From: CAWGYT01 sp963826795
GTDB taxonomy: Bacteria > Planctomycetota > Planctomycetia > Pirellulales > Pirellulaceae
Assembly: GCA_963826795.1 (NCBI GenBank)
Contig: CAWGYT010000008.1
Location: forward strand, 310,001 to 374,000
DNA: 64,000 nucleotides
Direction of reading: 5' to 3'
Shown piece by piece: positions 36,001-43,042 of this stretch. Numbering within the stretch: the stretch's first letter is position 1; every line of letters starts with the position of its first letter. The notes below the pieces were generated by a model. It saw only the letters and a list, made by a program, of their open reading frames with translations. It was not told the origin of the DNA and ran no database searches. The position numbers were made by a program, and so were the translations under genes.

Positions 36001-36440
36001 CGCCGATGTCACTCAAGGAGACGCTCCAGCAACAGCAGCAGCGCCACTCGGAAGTTGCGACCCAATTGAAGCTGGAGGGTCTGTTTCAGCAATTGTCAGG
36101 CAGCGGCAACGCCGTCGATCTGGCGGGTGTGGATGCCTGCGCATTGCGACGATTGGCCGAGTCGCGATTCTGGTCGTTCCCATCGTCCGCGACGGAGTTA
36201 CCGATGGTCCGCCAGCCCGAGCGAACCACACGTTCGATGCGGATCACCACCGCCGTTCTCGTCGCTCTGCTGGGTCTGGCACTGCAGCGATGGCCGGCGT
36301 CATGGACGTGGATCAGCCCTCGCTGGCCTTGCGTCTGGGGCGTGTTGTTCGGCCTGGCCTGGTGGATCTGGATTGAACCCAGCTTCCTGGGCTGGTTCAT
36401 CGTGGGGCTTTCGCTGCTCGTCTTGGCTCTGCTACCATAG
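29778..36440 (+). CDS. Giant membrane-anchored beta-rich protein, units 2 and 3
   Basis: The main frame of the second giant protein, 2220 residues as read, plus about 100 from the shifted N-terminal part. Unit 2 is a long beta-rich region ending in two membrane helices (TISFMLALALTWRLARVS, PLAAFLALWLLGPLPLSSLALS; about bases 32900-33070). Immediately after comes what looks like a second signal peptide in frame, MAVTLMVCGALSSVARAQ (about base 33160), the motif SDYVLVPLPLVQRLW, and another beta-rich unit 3. Unit 3 ends in helices ITTAVLVALLGLALQRW and LGWFIVGLSLLVLALLP. This suggests that two tandem genes fused. The start at 29778 is not real (see the upstream part). Function unknown; it is followed by a DUF997-type protein and a symporter. 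Confidence 0.75.
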   Translation: MNWQVTCLDEMPVWFRLGRPNLALSDVRWVDEPAASREADFGSGAEGEWLLHVPSSGMLQARWTLAPHVANEEELTFHLQLPRCPVTRIELQLPRDYELVSDAGVTRRIELEQDPAALQSGPAFVTATDLWQVDLGGRQTCQLQLRRGDAPPPQLALRQTTRYTVSEQGLELVADLQLDCDQRELRHLDLEVAPELQITKVIHEGDSLAWTVSREQPSTNRVTIAFAQPLRGLNRLVRVTAVAPPNVYQDSPLPRVRVVDVQWQQEAVRLKINPPVQLESLSLRDALQVLPSGSEPNGPPALAFQCEGPDYELRVDLAPARAERDFRAATRIEINANELLATIRVDVRSRTPDDFQIRGTLQDNWNLESIETEDPRLIDEWQVVSSPTAPRQLELRFADGLSTTRWTQLTIQARRSIEIGETPLPLSELQPLTLAESDSSVRRFLSWQAAPGIEVSFPNDGRLTWLGLDDLDARETRLVGPQVGERVLLLDPTTLGETAWIRQQADEEARVAARIQIMAQVSSRTTQERYRLEIERLGGQLQQLHVLLSQARTEDLRWFLEEAPQRELPARRQRDPELAGGEVWEIDWPEYAEGTVILVGERSWPTTARDSIALARIGEAATQEGTVLIEGSNELQLSVQAATLFTPLPVEQPRFRKLAPRRYAYRYAPLAEIFTPEPLLSLETRASPDAASSLLVWRMLTETQLDQTGIARNDITLWGENLGTDHLLVRLPAECVVRQVLVNQVEPTYQSTESGQLRIPLPTTERFPCIQLRYDHLGAPLGWWNRIAAHSPQVEATVLDRQWRLWTPPDYGLAPHDPQRLGPVGAQLFGPLARRSGQLPFDFFSAQSWQDVWGVWLASREPLGPKAARILTWLGQRELASVGQWLDQCEGLEAWIDAVQLADLGLTPQTALPDTALPEDLLRGLDRLQRLQLGLVEIGGQVVITSQAALASYPQAVATAESASVIHLHEDRVESGELSGTFNQRARVSFLPARAWQDAMLVWTPAASEVTPYVFNGWQRHSVSDLESQGARIYHRVSHEVLRTISFMLALALTWRLARVSLRRGVIPLAAFLALWLLGPLPLSSLALSSVWGCVCGWFIPLLQPRPGAGGGEASSLATRGSLTTRMAVTLMVCGALSSVARAQTEPGQAAEDPVLEVLVPADLHGEPQSDYVLVPLPLVQRLWTAPGNGSTPSVPWILSQAAYLGALETATAQAPLELNTITADFELQINQPDGMIQFPLAAEAAAALKREAYLDGRPVELQWDPVRSALRVPVRQTGRHHLQLSFHTVTVTDQGRAAVRLPIPSTPQATLSLTSPQDLQSIVVPSSQGAIQRREATGQLRVDLGPTHELRVEWPVTNAVDRSPSIDQLSWLILDRNAVRLEVQLIVDTRRYLEPTLLIEADERLQLDVSMSDQPMSLAPAAEPGVRRMEFDLNAAKDQAVIRLSFVVSGATGIGQVGFPRFHPVGVPVTHWLGVSGGAGLVLRVDPGNGATLSANDYAARWGGAEAPDYAYAFTTEARGWNCQGQESTPLAQVDVQASYALGQATTRAIFLANVRADLAVTFQQQLELPEDFRIETVQILGSGNNRPVRWTRPTPDSASLFFDEPMRGSFQLSVTGRQDDQPLGRRRLPRLSFRDAVQTTSQLDLFRQSDVLLADGLAAAPPEISPFVRNQLGLARWSSRREAPEQDTAWDVEVQPNQRQLEATLTNVISRQQGTWLQQLELALELKHGVLDSLTFEIPTEWTASIQDNPRIRIVYAQAPRSSMARVTIWPLDQPLDPTTPVVFSGPVPVTPGQPLSVPNIRLLDEGRIQRRLYLPSTADGQSLLWNTSGLEPLSDDVAPPKSLVSSGDYRGYQIVGAEFQAIRLPAKTAVGTPRVALSDYVVASQRGDRYTGLALFDLLPDGVDECWVEFPASLRPVAMTVETQPQRIEWVQGTRRTRLRLASNVLPQRIRVQYVGHWPRSSVPAGDATWLAPRLITADRRGRLTSLPVDRTLWTVRPPTEFNVTFLRPTVRWETQQRTRLVHLTAMLDLAARQATDFTLPDMQRWYSAWGERLAAAQASTRIEAAVLANDTPMSLKETLQQQQQRHSEVATQLKLEGLFQQLSGSGNAVDLAGVDACALRRLAESRFWSFPSSATELPMVRQPERTTRSMRITTAVLVALLGLALQRWPASWTWISPRWPCVWGVLFGLAWWIWIEPSFLGWFIVGLSLLVLALLP

Positions 36441-36445
36441 CGAGC

Positions 36446-36817
36446 GTGACAACTCACTCAAGAAAAGCCCTCACCGAAACGTGGATCATCCTGCTCACCT
36501 GGTGCGTGTTTTGTGCCTGGGTGCTGCTCGTCTGCTGCGATGCTTACCTCACCATCGACAGGCGACTTCCGGCGCCAGAACTCCAGGAGGCGGAACTGAC
36601 CTCCGCGGCGTTAGTCCCAACCGTCTGCGGGCTGCCAAGCTGGGTCTTCTGGGGCATCGCGGTCCCGTGGGCCTCCGCCTCGGTTCTGACGATTGTGTTC
36701 GCGCTGCGCGGCATTCGCGAAGACGACTTGCCCCACGACGCGCTGGCGAATGGCGAGCTGCCGCGCGGGGACCTGCTGCCCAACGGGAACACCGGAAGGG
36801 AAGCGGGAGATGACTGA
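36446..36817 (+). CDS. DUF997/YhdT-like small membrane protein, partner of the SSS symporter
   Basis: The 123-residue product has a first membrane helix (WIILLTWCVFCAWVLLVCC) and a second (WVFWGIAVPWASASVLTIVFAL) followed by a charged RGIREDDLPHD tail. This pattern, in particular GLPSW...F then IxEDDL, matches the YhdT/DUF997 family, whose genes sit directly before pantothenate or other sodium:solute symporter genes (yhdT-panF in E. coli). The same arrangement is seen here: the symporter start at 36810 lies inside the last codons. Start is a GTG at 36446, six bases after the giant protein's stop; the Gly/Asn-rich C-terminus is unusual. Confidence 0.72.
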   Translation: MTTHSRKALTETWIILLTWCVFCAWVLLVCCDAYLTIDRRLPAPELQEAELTSAALVPTVCGLPSWVFWGIAVPWASASVLTIVFALRGIREDDLPHDALANGELPRGDLLPNGNTGREAGDD

Positions 36818-38723
36818 ACTTGGCGGTCCCATCACGCTGGTGGCCGCCGTGAATGGCGGTTCCGGAAGTGCGGCGTTGACCAGTTTCTTGGTCTACCTGG
36901 GCGCCGTCTTCGCCTTGGCCTGGCTCTCGACACGACAGCGGAGCGACGGCGGATTTATCAACGAGTATTTCCTGGGCAGCCGCAACTTGGGCGTTTGGGC
37001 ATTTGCGTTGACGTTCGCCGCGACGAGCGCGTCGGGCGGCAGCTTCGTGGGGTTTCCCGCCTTGATCTATACTCACGGCTGGGTTCTCGCGCTCTGGATC
37101 GCCGGCTACATGCTGGTTCCGCTGGTGGCCATGGGGCTGATGGGCAAGCGACTGAACCGGGTCAGTCGCGTGGCCGACGCGGTGACGATCCCGGATGTGA
37201 TCGAGCGCCGCTTTGCGAGCCCCGCGGCGGGAATCGTGGCCACGATCCTGATCGTATTGTTCATGTTTTATTTCTTATTGGCTCAGTTCAAAGCGGGCAG
37301 CGAGATCCTGGCCATTTTGCTGCACGGGGTCCCCGCCTTTGATCGTGCCGTCGGGGTCGTCGCCGGCGTCACCCACTCCTGGTCTTGGCTGAGTGGGACC
37401 GAGCCCGACTATGTGCTTTGCCTGGCCGTTTTTTCGGCGGCGGTGATCATCTACGTCGTCTACGGCGGATTTCGCGCCGTCGTGTGGACCGACGTCATGC
37501 AGGGCATCATTATGTTTCTGGGCGTCGTGCTGCTGTTGGGTTTCGCCTTGTACTTCACCGGCGGGCTGGATGCCGCAACTCAGCAACTCGCCAAGCGTCA
37601 GCCGCCCGCATTTGGAACGGCGACCCTGCTGAGAACCAGCGGAACTGACTCGGGCCGCGTGCTCAACAAGGGAACCTGGCTGAGTACGAACGAGGGCGGG
37701 CTGGTGCGTACCAGGGAGCGGGTCGAGATCGCTGCGAATCGCACGCTGCTGGGCAACGTTCCGATTCTGTACTTGCGATCGCCCGAGGATCAAGCCATGG
37801 TGGCGCAAGAAGTGATTGAAGGCGGTTGGCAAGCCACCGAGCTGATGCTGGCTCCCCTGGCGTTCGGCCAGGATCAACCCGGCACCTACCTGTATCCGCC
37901 GGGCCCCTCTCGCGAAAACGCGTTGGGCTTTCTGTCGCTGAGCATGGCTTTCAGTTTTTTTGTTTTTTGGCCGTTCGGCGCCGCCGGTCAGCCCAGCAAC
38001 CTCGTGCGTCTGATGGCGTTTCGCAATACTCGGATCCTAAAGCTTTCGATCGCGACGGTCGCGGTCTATTACTCCTTCATCTATTTCTCGCTGGTGATCA
38101 TCTTCTGCTGTGCCCGGGTCCTGTTGCCGGGTATGGAAATGGAGGCCGACCGCGTCATGCCCCAAATGGCCGTCACGTCGACGGTTCGCGCGGGTGTCCC
38201 GTGGCTGGCGGGATTCCTGCTGGCGGCTCCGTTCGCCGCCGTGATGTCCAGTGTGGACAGTTTCTTGCTGCTGGTCTCATCCTCGCTGGTGCGAGACATC
38301 TACCAGCGATACCTCCACCCCAAGGCCGAAGAGCATCTCCTGAAGCGGGTCACTTACGCGGGCACAATCGTCGTCGGGTTGCTGGCAACCTACGGAGCCC
38401 TGCGTCCGCCACCGTACTTGCAGGTCATCATTGTGGACGCCAGCGGTTTTCTCGCAGCGTCGTTCCTGGCGCCGGTTGCCTTCTCGCTTTACTGGAAACG
38501 GATGACCCCCGCGGGCGCGATCGCCGGGATGCTGGGGGGCTGCGCGATGCATGCGATGTTTTCCTTCCGGTTCGCCGAATCGCTACCGGTGTTGCGTGAC
38601 ATCGAGTCGCTGCAATTCGGCCCGCTGGTTTGGGACTTGCTTTTCTCGACGTCAGGCGTGCTGATCGTTTCCAAACTGACACGCCCCATGGACGAGCGGT
38701 TTGTGGGCCGCTACTTTGCTTGA
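36810..38723 (+). CDS. Sodium:solute symporter (SSS family)
   Basis: Encodes 637 residues with about 12-13 membrane helices. Family signatures include FLVYLGAVFALAWLSTRQR...GGFINEYFLGSRNLG at the start, ALTFAATSASGGSFVGFPALIYTHGW with the sodium-site Ser/Gly stretch, GFRAVVWTDVMQGIIMFLG, and RAGVPWLAGFLLAAPFAAVMSSVDSFLLLVSSSLVRDIY. The DUF997-type partner upstream suggests a PanF-like (pantothenate) or carboxylate substrate, but this is by context only. An extra-long periplasmic loop of about 110 residues lies between helices (about bases 37590-37910). The ATG at 36810 follows GGGAAGCGGGAG; it overlaps the preceding gene by eight bases. Confidence 0.9.
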   Translation: MTELGGPITLVAAVNGGSGSAALTSFLVYLGAVFALAWLSTRQRSDGGFINEYFLGSRNLGVWAFALTFAATSASGGSFVGFPALIYTHGWVLALWIAGYMLVPLVAMGLMGKRLNRVSRVADAVTIPDVIERRFASPAAGIVATILIVLFMFYFLLAQFKAGSEILAILLHGVPAFDRAVGVVAGVTHSWSWLSGTEPDYVLCLAVFSAAVIIYVVYGGFRAVVWTDVMQGIIMFLGVVLLLGFALYFTGGLDAATQQLAKRQPPAFGTATLLRTSGTDSGRVLNKGTWLSTNEGGLVRTRERVEIAANRTLLGNVPILYLRSPEDQAMVAQEVIEGGWQATELMLAPLAFGQDQPGTYLYPPGPSRENALGFLSLSMAFSFFVFWPFGAAGQPSNLVRLMAFRNTRILKLSIATVAVYYSFIYFSLVIIFCCARVLLPGMEMEADRVMPQMAVTSTVRAGVPWLAGFLLAAPFAAVMSSVDSFLLLVSSSLVRDIYQRYLHPKAEEHLLKRVTYAGTIVVGLLATYGALRPPPYLQVIIVDASGFLAASFLAPVAFSLYWKRMTPAGAIAGMLGGCAMHAMFSFRFAESLPVLRDIESLQFGPLVWDLLFSTSGVLIVSKLTRPMDERFVGRYFA

Positions 38724-38755
38724 ACACTCAGGAACGTGCTCACGCCGAGGTTCGC

Positions 38756-39841
38756 ATGCCGCTGATTTTTGATTCTCACTTGGATCTCGCCTGGAATGCC
38801 ATTTCATGGAAGCGGGATTTGCGGTTGAGCTTACAAGAGCTGAATCGCAACGATCGCCAGCTGGACGACCACGCGTGCCGCGGGCGGGCGACCGTCAGTT
38901 TGCCCGAGATGCGACGTGGCCAGATTGCCGTTTGCCTGGCCACCGCGATGGGCCGCGTGCCGTACGGCTCGATGTCACAGGCGCACAGCGGGAGTTTGGA
39001 TTTTCCCAGTCACGAGAATGTCTACGCCTTCGCTCAAGGCCATCTCGCCTACTATCGTATCCTGGCCGAACGCAACGAGCTGCGTTGGATTCTGGATCGA
39101 GAGAGCCTGCAACGTCATTGGGAGACGTGGCAAACCGCGTCGAGCGACGGTGAGCCGCTGGGCATTATCTTGGCAATGGAAGGCGCCGATGCGATTTGCG
39201 AACCCGCGCAGGCGGAATCGTGGTACGCCGCCGGCCTGCGCTGCGCCAGCCTCGTTCATTACGGTTCCAGCAAGTACGCCAGCGGGACGGGCGACGAGGG
39301 CCCGGTCACGCCCGCGGGTCGCGAGTTACTGGCCGAGTTCCAGCGACTGGGAATGATCTTGGATGTGACCCATCTTTGTGATCAGAGCTTCTGGGAGGCA
39401 CTCGAACACTTCGAGGGTCCGCTGTTGGCTAGTCATCAGAACTGCCGGGCGCTGGTCCCCGGACAACGGCAATTCAGCGACGATCAGATTCGGGCGGTGG
39501 TCCGCCGCGGGGGGCTGCTGGGAATCGCCTTTGACGCCTGGATGCTGTTTCCCGACTGGGTTCGCGGCGTTACGAACCGTGAAGTGGTTTCGATTGGGGC
39601 GGCCATCGATCACATCGACCACATCTGTCAGTTGGCCGGCGACGATCGCCACGTGGCGCTGGGAAGCGACCTGGACGGCGGCTTCGGAACCGAACAGACG
39701 CCCACGGGCCTCGAGACGATCGCCAGTCTGCAGGATCTGGCACCGTTGCTGGCCGACCGTGGCTATGGCGACGAAAGTATCGAGCGGATCTTCGGTGGCA
39801 ACTGGCTTCATTTCTTCTGCGCATCTTCCCGAGCGCTGTGA
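38756..39841 (+). CDS. Membrane dipeptidase-like metallopeptidase (M19)
   Basis: Zinc dipeptidase of the amidohydrolase fold; family members cleave dipeptides, including D-amino-acid-containing ones. The 361-residue protein has FDSHLDLAWN near the start (metal His and Asp), an acidic bridge in AMEGADAI (about residue 142), LDVTHLCDQSFWEALEHF, the metal/substrate loop LASHQNCRAL, and GSDLDGGFG. The order fits M19. There is no signal peptide, so it is probably cytoplasmic. It follows the symporter by 32 bases on the same strand, suggesting uptake and degradation of a peptide-like or amino-acid conjugate, which is inference. The last four codons are the first copy of a 12-bp tandem repeat. Confidence 0.88.
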   Translation: MPLIFDSHLDLAWNAISWKRDLRLSLQELNRNDRQLDDHACRGRATVSLPEMRRGQIAVCLATAMGRVPYGSMSQAHSGSLDFPSHENVYAFAQGHLAYYRILAERNELRWILDRESLQRHWETWQTASSDGEPLGIILAMEGADAICEPAQAESWYAAGLRCASLVHYGSSKYASGTGDEGPVTPAGRELLAEFQRLGMILDVTHLCDQSFWEALEHFEGPLLASHQNCRALVPGQRQFSDDQIRAVVRRGGLLGIAFDAWMLFPDWVRGVTNREVVSIGAAIDHIDHICQLAGDDRHVALGSDLDGGFGTEQTPTGLETIASLQDLAPLLADRGYGDESIERIFGGNWLHFFCASSRAL

Positions 39842-39877
39842 CTAGCGCCGTGACGAGCGCCGTGACTAACGCAGTGT
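39830..39877. repeat. 12-bp tandem repeat that reiterates the dipeptidase stop codon
   Basis: Four units of consensus CKA-GCG-CCG-TGA. The first, CGAGCGCTGTGA (39830-39841), is the last four codons of the dipeptidase gene; units two and three repeat TGA in the same frame (39851-39853, 39863-39865); unit four has decayed to TGT. Confidence 0.9.
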
Positions 39878-39902
39878 CACCGCTCAATCTTGGGGGTGCG
39901 TT

Positions 39903-39979
39903 GGGAAAAGGGGTCAGGTCCCAAAAGCGGGAACGGCCCTTCGGGTGCTTCGCACTTTTGCGACCTGACCCCTTTTCCC
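39903..39979. repeat. REP-like hairpin with GGGGTCAGGTC arms
   Basis: Perfect 18-base arms 39903-39920 and 39962-39979 (core AAAAGGGGTCAGGTC) enclose a second partly paired stretch with CAAAAG/CTTTTG. The element shares its core with the pair of sites at 24366-24552. It lies between the dipeptidase repeat and the DUF423 gene and could also act as a transcription terminator, because the distal arm ends in a TTTTCCC run. Confidence 0.8.
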
Positions 39980-40064
39980 GACCTTCCCCCTTTCCACGAG
40001 CTCACCCCTTCACCCGACCTTACCCCATTTCCACGACCCCACACGTTTAGAGAGGATCAATGCG

Positions 40065-40472
40065 ATGTCCGGAAGAACGACGGTAGTGGTTGCCGCCCTG
40101 TGCGGCGCGTCGGCCGTGATCATCGGGGCCTTCGGCGCGCACTGGCTGCCGAGCTGGCTGCAACGGCAAGACTTGGAACCCGCCTTGGCCGCACGTCGAC
40201 TGGAGAACCTGGAAACCGGTGCCCGGTATCACATGTACCATGCACTGGCACTGTTCGGCGTGGGCATCTTGATGATCCAGTCCCCACTTCCGCTCGGACG
40301 AAACGTGCCCTGGGTCTTCTTACTGGGAATCCTGCTCTTTTCCGGCTGCCTGTACGCCTATGCGCTCACCGGCCTGAAATTCTTCGCGATGCTGGTCCCT
40401 TTGGGCGGGTTGAGCTTCATCCTGGGTTGGATCTGGTTGGCCCTGGCGGTGCGGCGCGGCGTCGGTTCCTAG
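40065..40472 (+). CDS. DUF423 family membrane protein
   Basis: The 135-residue protein has four membrane helices and the DUF423/YgdD layout: VVAALCGASAVIIGAFGAHWL at the start, the TGARYHMYHALALFGVGIL motif in the middle (conserved His pair), FLLGILLFSGCLYAYALTG, and a final GGLSFILGWIWLALAV. The cellular role of this widespread family is not established. The ATG at 40065 is preceded by GAGGATC; it follows the dipeptidase region with its REP-like hairpin. Confidence 0.9.
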   Translation: MSGRTTVVVAALCGASAVIIGAFGAHWLPSWLQRQDLEPALAARRLENLETGARYHMYHALALFGVGILMIQSPLPLGRNVPWVFLLGILLFSGCLYAYALTGLKFFAMLVPLGGLSFILGWIWLALAVRRGVGS

Positions 40473-40655
40473 CAGCTGAGGAACGTGGCTTTCGGAGGTC
40501 GTCCACGACCTCGCAAACCTTACCGCTCGAGACGGTTCGATCTTCGCGCGTTCCCCTGAAGTCGCCCGGATCGCTGAATCCGCGGCAAGTACGATGCGTA
40601 ACTGAGGTACGGCAGTCCTATATTTCACTCCGGGCAGGGCATCAAAGGACGCAAG

Positions 40656-40748
40656 ATGGACGACACATCTCGTGAATCGCGATTCGCGCGGGCGTTGTCC
40701 CAGCGGACCCCCATTCCTCGCAATCTCATCGACGGGACTCACGCGTGA
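40656..40748 (+). CDS. 30-codon ORF translationally coupled to the HNOBA kinase
   Basis: ATG at 40656 follows AAAGGA by six bases; the frame reads 30 codons (MDDTSRESRFARALSQRTPI then PRNLIDGTHA) and its TGA (40746-40748) overlaps the GTG start of the kinase as GTGA. That overlap is typical of translational coupling. The peptide is charged with no membrane helix. It could be a leader peptide whose translation sets kinase expression, or a tiny partner protein. Too short for family recognition. Confidence 0.45.
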   Translation: MDDTSRESRFARALSQRTPIPRNLIDGTHA

Positions 40749-42448
40749 ATCCGTCCTGCACGCTCACCCCCGACCAGTTTCAGTTGGTCTTCCCGTTTCA
40801 CATCGGGGTGGATACGGAGCTGCAGATCTGCTCCTTGGGACGTTCGCTGCTGAAGGTCGATCCGTCGATTCAGCTGGGGGACTCGTTCGATGAGTCGTTT
40901 CGGATCGCGCGACCGGCCTGCACGATCGGATCGTTCGAGCAGCTGGCCGACCTGAAGTCGTCCCTGATTATGCTCGAGCCGCGCCGTGGAACGCTCTGCC
41001 TGCGGGGACAGGTCTTGGTGAACGCCAATCGCGCGCTGATCGTCGGCTCGCCCTGGATCCGTTCGTTCGATGACATCCATCGGTCCGGGTTGACGCTCCG
41101 TGATTTTGCGTTCCATGACACAACCGCAGACTTACTTTTTCTGGTCCAAGCCAAAGGCGTCGCGCTGCGGGAAACCCAGCAACTTTCCCGGCGACTACAG
41201 TGTCAATCCAAGGAACTCATGGCGGCCATCCAGGAAGCTGAATTCGCCAATCGGGCAAAAAGCGTATTTCTGACCAACGTCAGCCACGAGTTGCGTACAC
41301 CGATGACCGCCATCCTCGGCTACGCGGACATGATCTTTGACCAACTTGAAAGCACGCGTCAGAAGGAGTTCCTGGACATCATTCGGCACCAGGGCAAACG
41401 GCTGCTGGCGATGATGGACGATGTGCTGGACCTGAGCCACATCGAGTCGAGCGGGTTTAAGATCCAACGCAAGCCGATCCAGGTTTTCGAGTTCCTGCAC
41501 GATCTGGAGCGGGTCTTTTGCAGCCGATTCCAATCGAAAGGAATCCGCTTCCAGGTGCAGTGTCACAGCCATGTTCCCGCGGAAATCCACACCAACCGCA
41601 CTCGTCTGAAGCAGATTCTGAAGAACCTGCTGGACAACGCCTGGACCTACACCGACGAGGGACAAGTCGATCTGGTTGTCGAGTTCGTGCAAGGCCCGGC
41701 GGGAGGAATGTTGCGAATGCAGGTGATCGACACCGGAATCGGAATTAACCCGGACGATGTCGAACGCCTGTTTCGGCCCTTTACGCAGGCCGACGAATCG
41801 CATTCCCGGCAACACGGAGGGACGGGAATTGGCTTGGCCATCTCGCGCCGCTTAGCCCAAATGCTCGGTGGCGAACTCAGCGCCACCAGCCAACCAGGCC
41901 AAGGCAGCACGTTCACCTTGACGATCGCGGCCGACCGTCCCGCTCAAACCGTACTCGCCTCGCCAACTTACGGGAAACCAACCCGGAAACGGCGCGTTGG
42001 CAGCGCCTCCTACCCCTACCCCGAGTTGAACTGCCGGATCTTGCTGGTGGAGGACACGCCTCTGAATCAGGCCATGATCCGACGGTTACTGGAACTGGCA
42101 AGTGCCGAAGTCGTGCTCGCCAAGCACGGACTCCAGGCCGTCGAGTTGCTGGTCTCCGACGAGGAATCCCGGTTTGATCTGGTCCTGATGGATGTTCAAA
42201 TGCCGGTCCTGGACGGGATCGAAGCCACACGTCGGATTCGCCAAGCGGGCTTAGATCTCCCGATTATCGCCCTGACAGCCAACGCCTTGAACCGCGATCG
42301 CGAGGCCTGCCTGAGCGCCGGCTGCGATGACTTCCTGACGAAGCCAGTTGATCGCGATCGGCTCTTCCAGGCGATACGCACTCAGCTGGAACGGGCGCGC
42401 CCTGCTTGCGACGGGGTCCTGGAAACGCTGGCCGAAGAGCCGGTTTAA
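40745..42448 (+). CDS. Hybrid sensor histidine kinase with HNOBA-like sensor domain
   Basis: The 567-residue protein has an N-terminal domain (residues about 12-140) whose opening, FPFHIGVDTELQICSLGRSL, and following GDSFDESFRIARPACTI resemble HNOBA domains, which occur with heme-NO/oxygen (H-NOX) sensors in guanylate cyclases and kinases. A coiled coil (about 150-175) leads to HisKA with SHELRTPMTAILGYAD (His181), then HATPase with NLLDNAWTYTDEG, DTGIGI and GGTGIGLAISRRLAQMLGG, and a C-terminal receiver with phospho-accepting Asp483 in LMDVQMPVLDG and Lys in LTKPVD. No H-NOX gene is next to it here. Start is GTG, coupled to a 30-codon ORF. Likely cytoplasmic, since no membrane helix is seen. 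Confidence 0.88.
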   Translation: MNPSCTLTPDQFQLVFPFHIGVDTELQICSLGRSLLKVDPSIQLGDSFDESFRIARPACTIGSFEQLADLKSSLIMLEPRRGTLCLRGQVLVNANRALIVGSPWIRSFDDIHRSGLTLRDFAFHDTTADLLFLVQAKGVALRETQQLSRRLQCQSKELMAAIQEAEFANRAKSVFLTNVSHELRTPMTAILGYADMIFDQLESTRQKEFLDIIRHQGKRLLAMMDDVLDLSHIESSGFKIQRKPIQVFEFLHDLERVFCSRFQSKGIRFQVQCHSHVPAEIHTNRTRLKQILKNLLDNAWTYTDEGQVDLVVEFVQGPAGGMLRMQVIDTGIGINPDDVERLFRPFTQADESHSRQHGGTGIGLAISRRLAQMLGGELSATSQPGQGSTFTLTIAADRPAQTVLASPTYGKPTRKRRVGSASYPYPELNCRILLVEDTPLNQAMIRRLLELASAEVVLAKHGLQAVELLVSDEESRFDLVLMDVQMPVLDGIEATRRIRQAGLDLPIIALTANALNRDREACLSAGCDDFLTKPVDRDRLFQAIRTQLERARPACDGVLETLAEEPV

Positions 42449-42506
42449 TCGGCGTCGGGTGAGCGGGCCCTCGGGCGGCCGAGGTCGCCTTGCTTCCCGT
42501 TGCGAC

Positions 42507-42535
42507 TTGAGGCGGCATGTTCGCGAGCCTAGAAT
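42507..42535 (+). promoter_or_regulatory. Promoter for RNase P RNA
   Basis: TTGAGG (42507-42512), a 17-base spacer and TAGAAT (42530-42535) precede the RNA. The arrangement matches that of tRNA-Ala in this window. The predicted transcript start is about 35 bases upstream of helix P1, so a short 5' leader is probably processed. Confidence 0.5.
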
Positions 42536-42578
42536 TGGATCGCCGCGGCGGGCTTGGCAATTCGGCCAGGTAGCCCGT

Positions 42579-43002
42579 CAGCAAAACCACCAAAGTGAAC
42601 CGGGCGATCGCTGGTCGGTCGCCAAGGCGATCGGCGAGAGGAAAGTCCGGGCTCCGCAGGACAGAGTGGTCGGTAACGCCGACCGGTCGTGAGATCAGGG
42701 AAAGTGCCACAGAAAACAAACCGCCTGCGATGGTTCGCAAGAGCCGTCGCCGGTAAGGGTGAAACGGTGAGGTAAGAGCTCACCAGCAGGCAGGGTGACT
42801 TGCCTGGCTTGGCAAACCCCACTCGGAGCAAGGCCAAACAGAAGAGATGCCGCACGGCGGCAGCGAGCTGGTCCGGCTCGCCATCATCTTCGGGTAGGCC
42901 GCTTGAGACGTCGAGCAATCGGCGCCCTAGATAAATGATCGTCGGCTGCGCACCACGCAGCAACAGGACCCGGCTTACAGGTTGGCTTTGGTGGTTTTGC
43001 TG
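42579..43002 (+). ncRNA. rnpB: RNase P RNA (class A)
   Basis: Catalytic RNA that matures tRNA 5' ends. Conserved blocks are clear: GAGGAAAGTCCGGGCTCC at the 5' core, CAGAGTGGTCGGTAACGCCG, GGAAAGTGCCACAGAAAACA, GGTAAGGGTGAAACGGTGAG, GGAGCAAGGCCAAACAG, GACGTCGAGCAATC, CCTAGATAAATGATCG and the 3' core ACAGGACCCGGCTTACAG. Helix P1 can be paired over about 16 bp (42580-42595 with 42986-43001, core AAAACCACCAAAG), which fixes the ends. The length of about 424 is normal for class A. It lies between the kinase and the metallophosphoesterase (opposite strand). Confidence 0.97.
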
Positions 43003-43042
43003 GTTGGCTTCTGCCGGTGCCTCGGCGTGGCCAACGCGGTCG

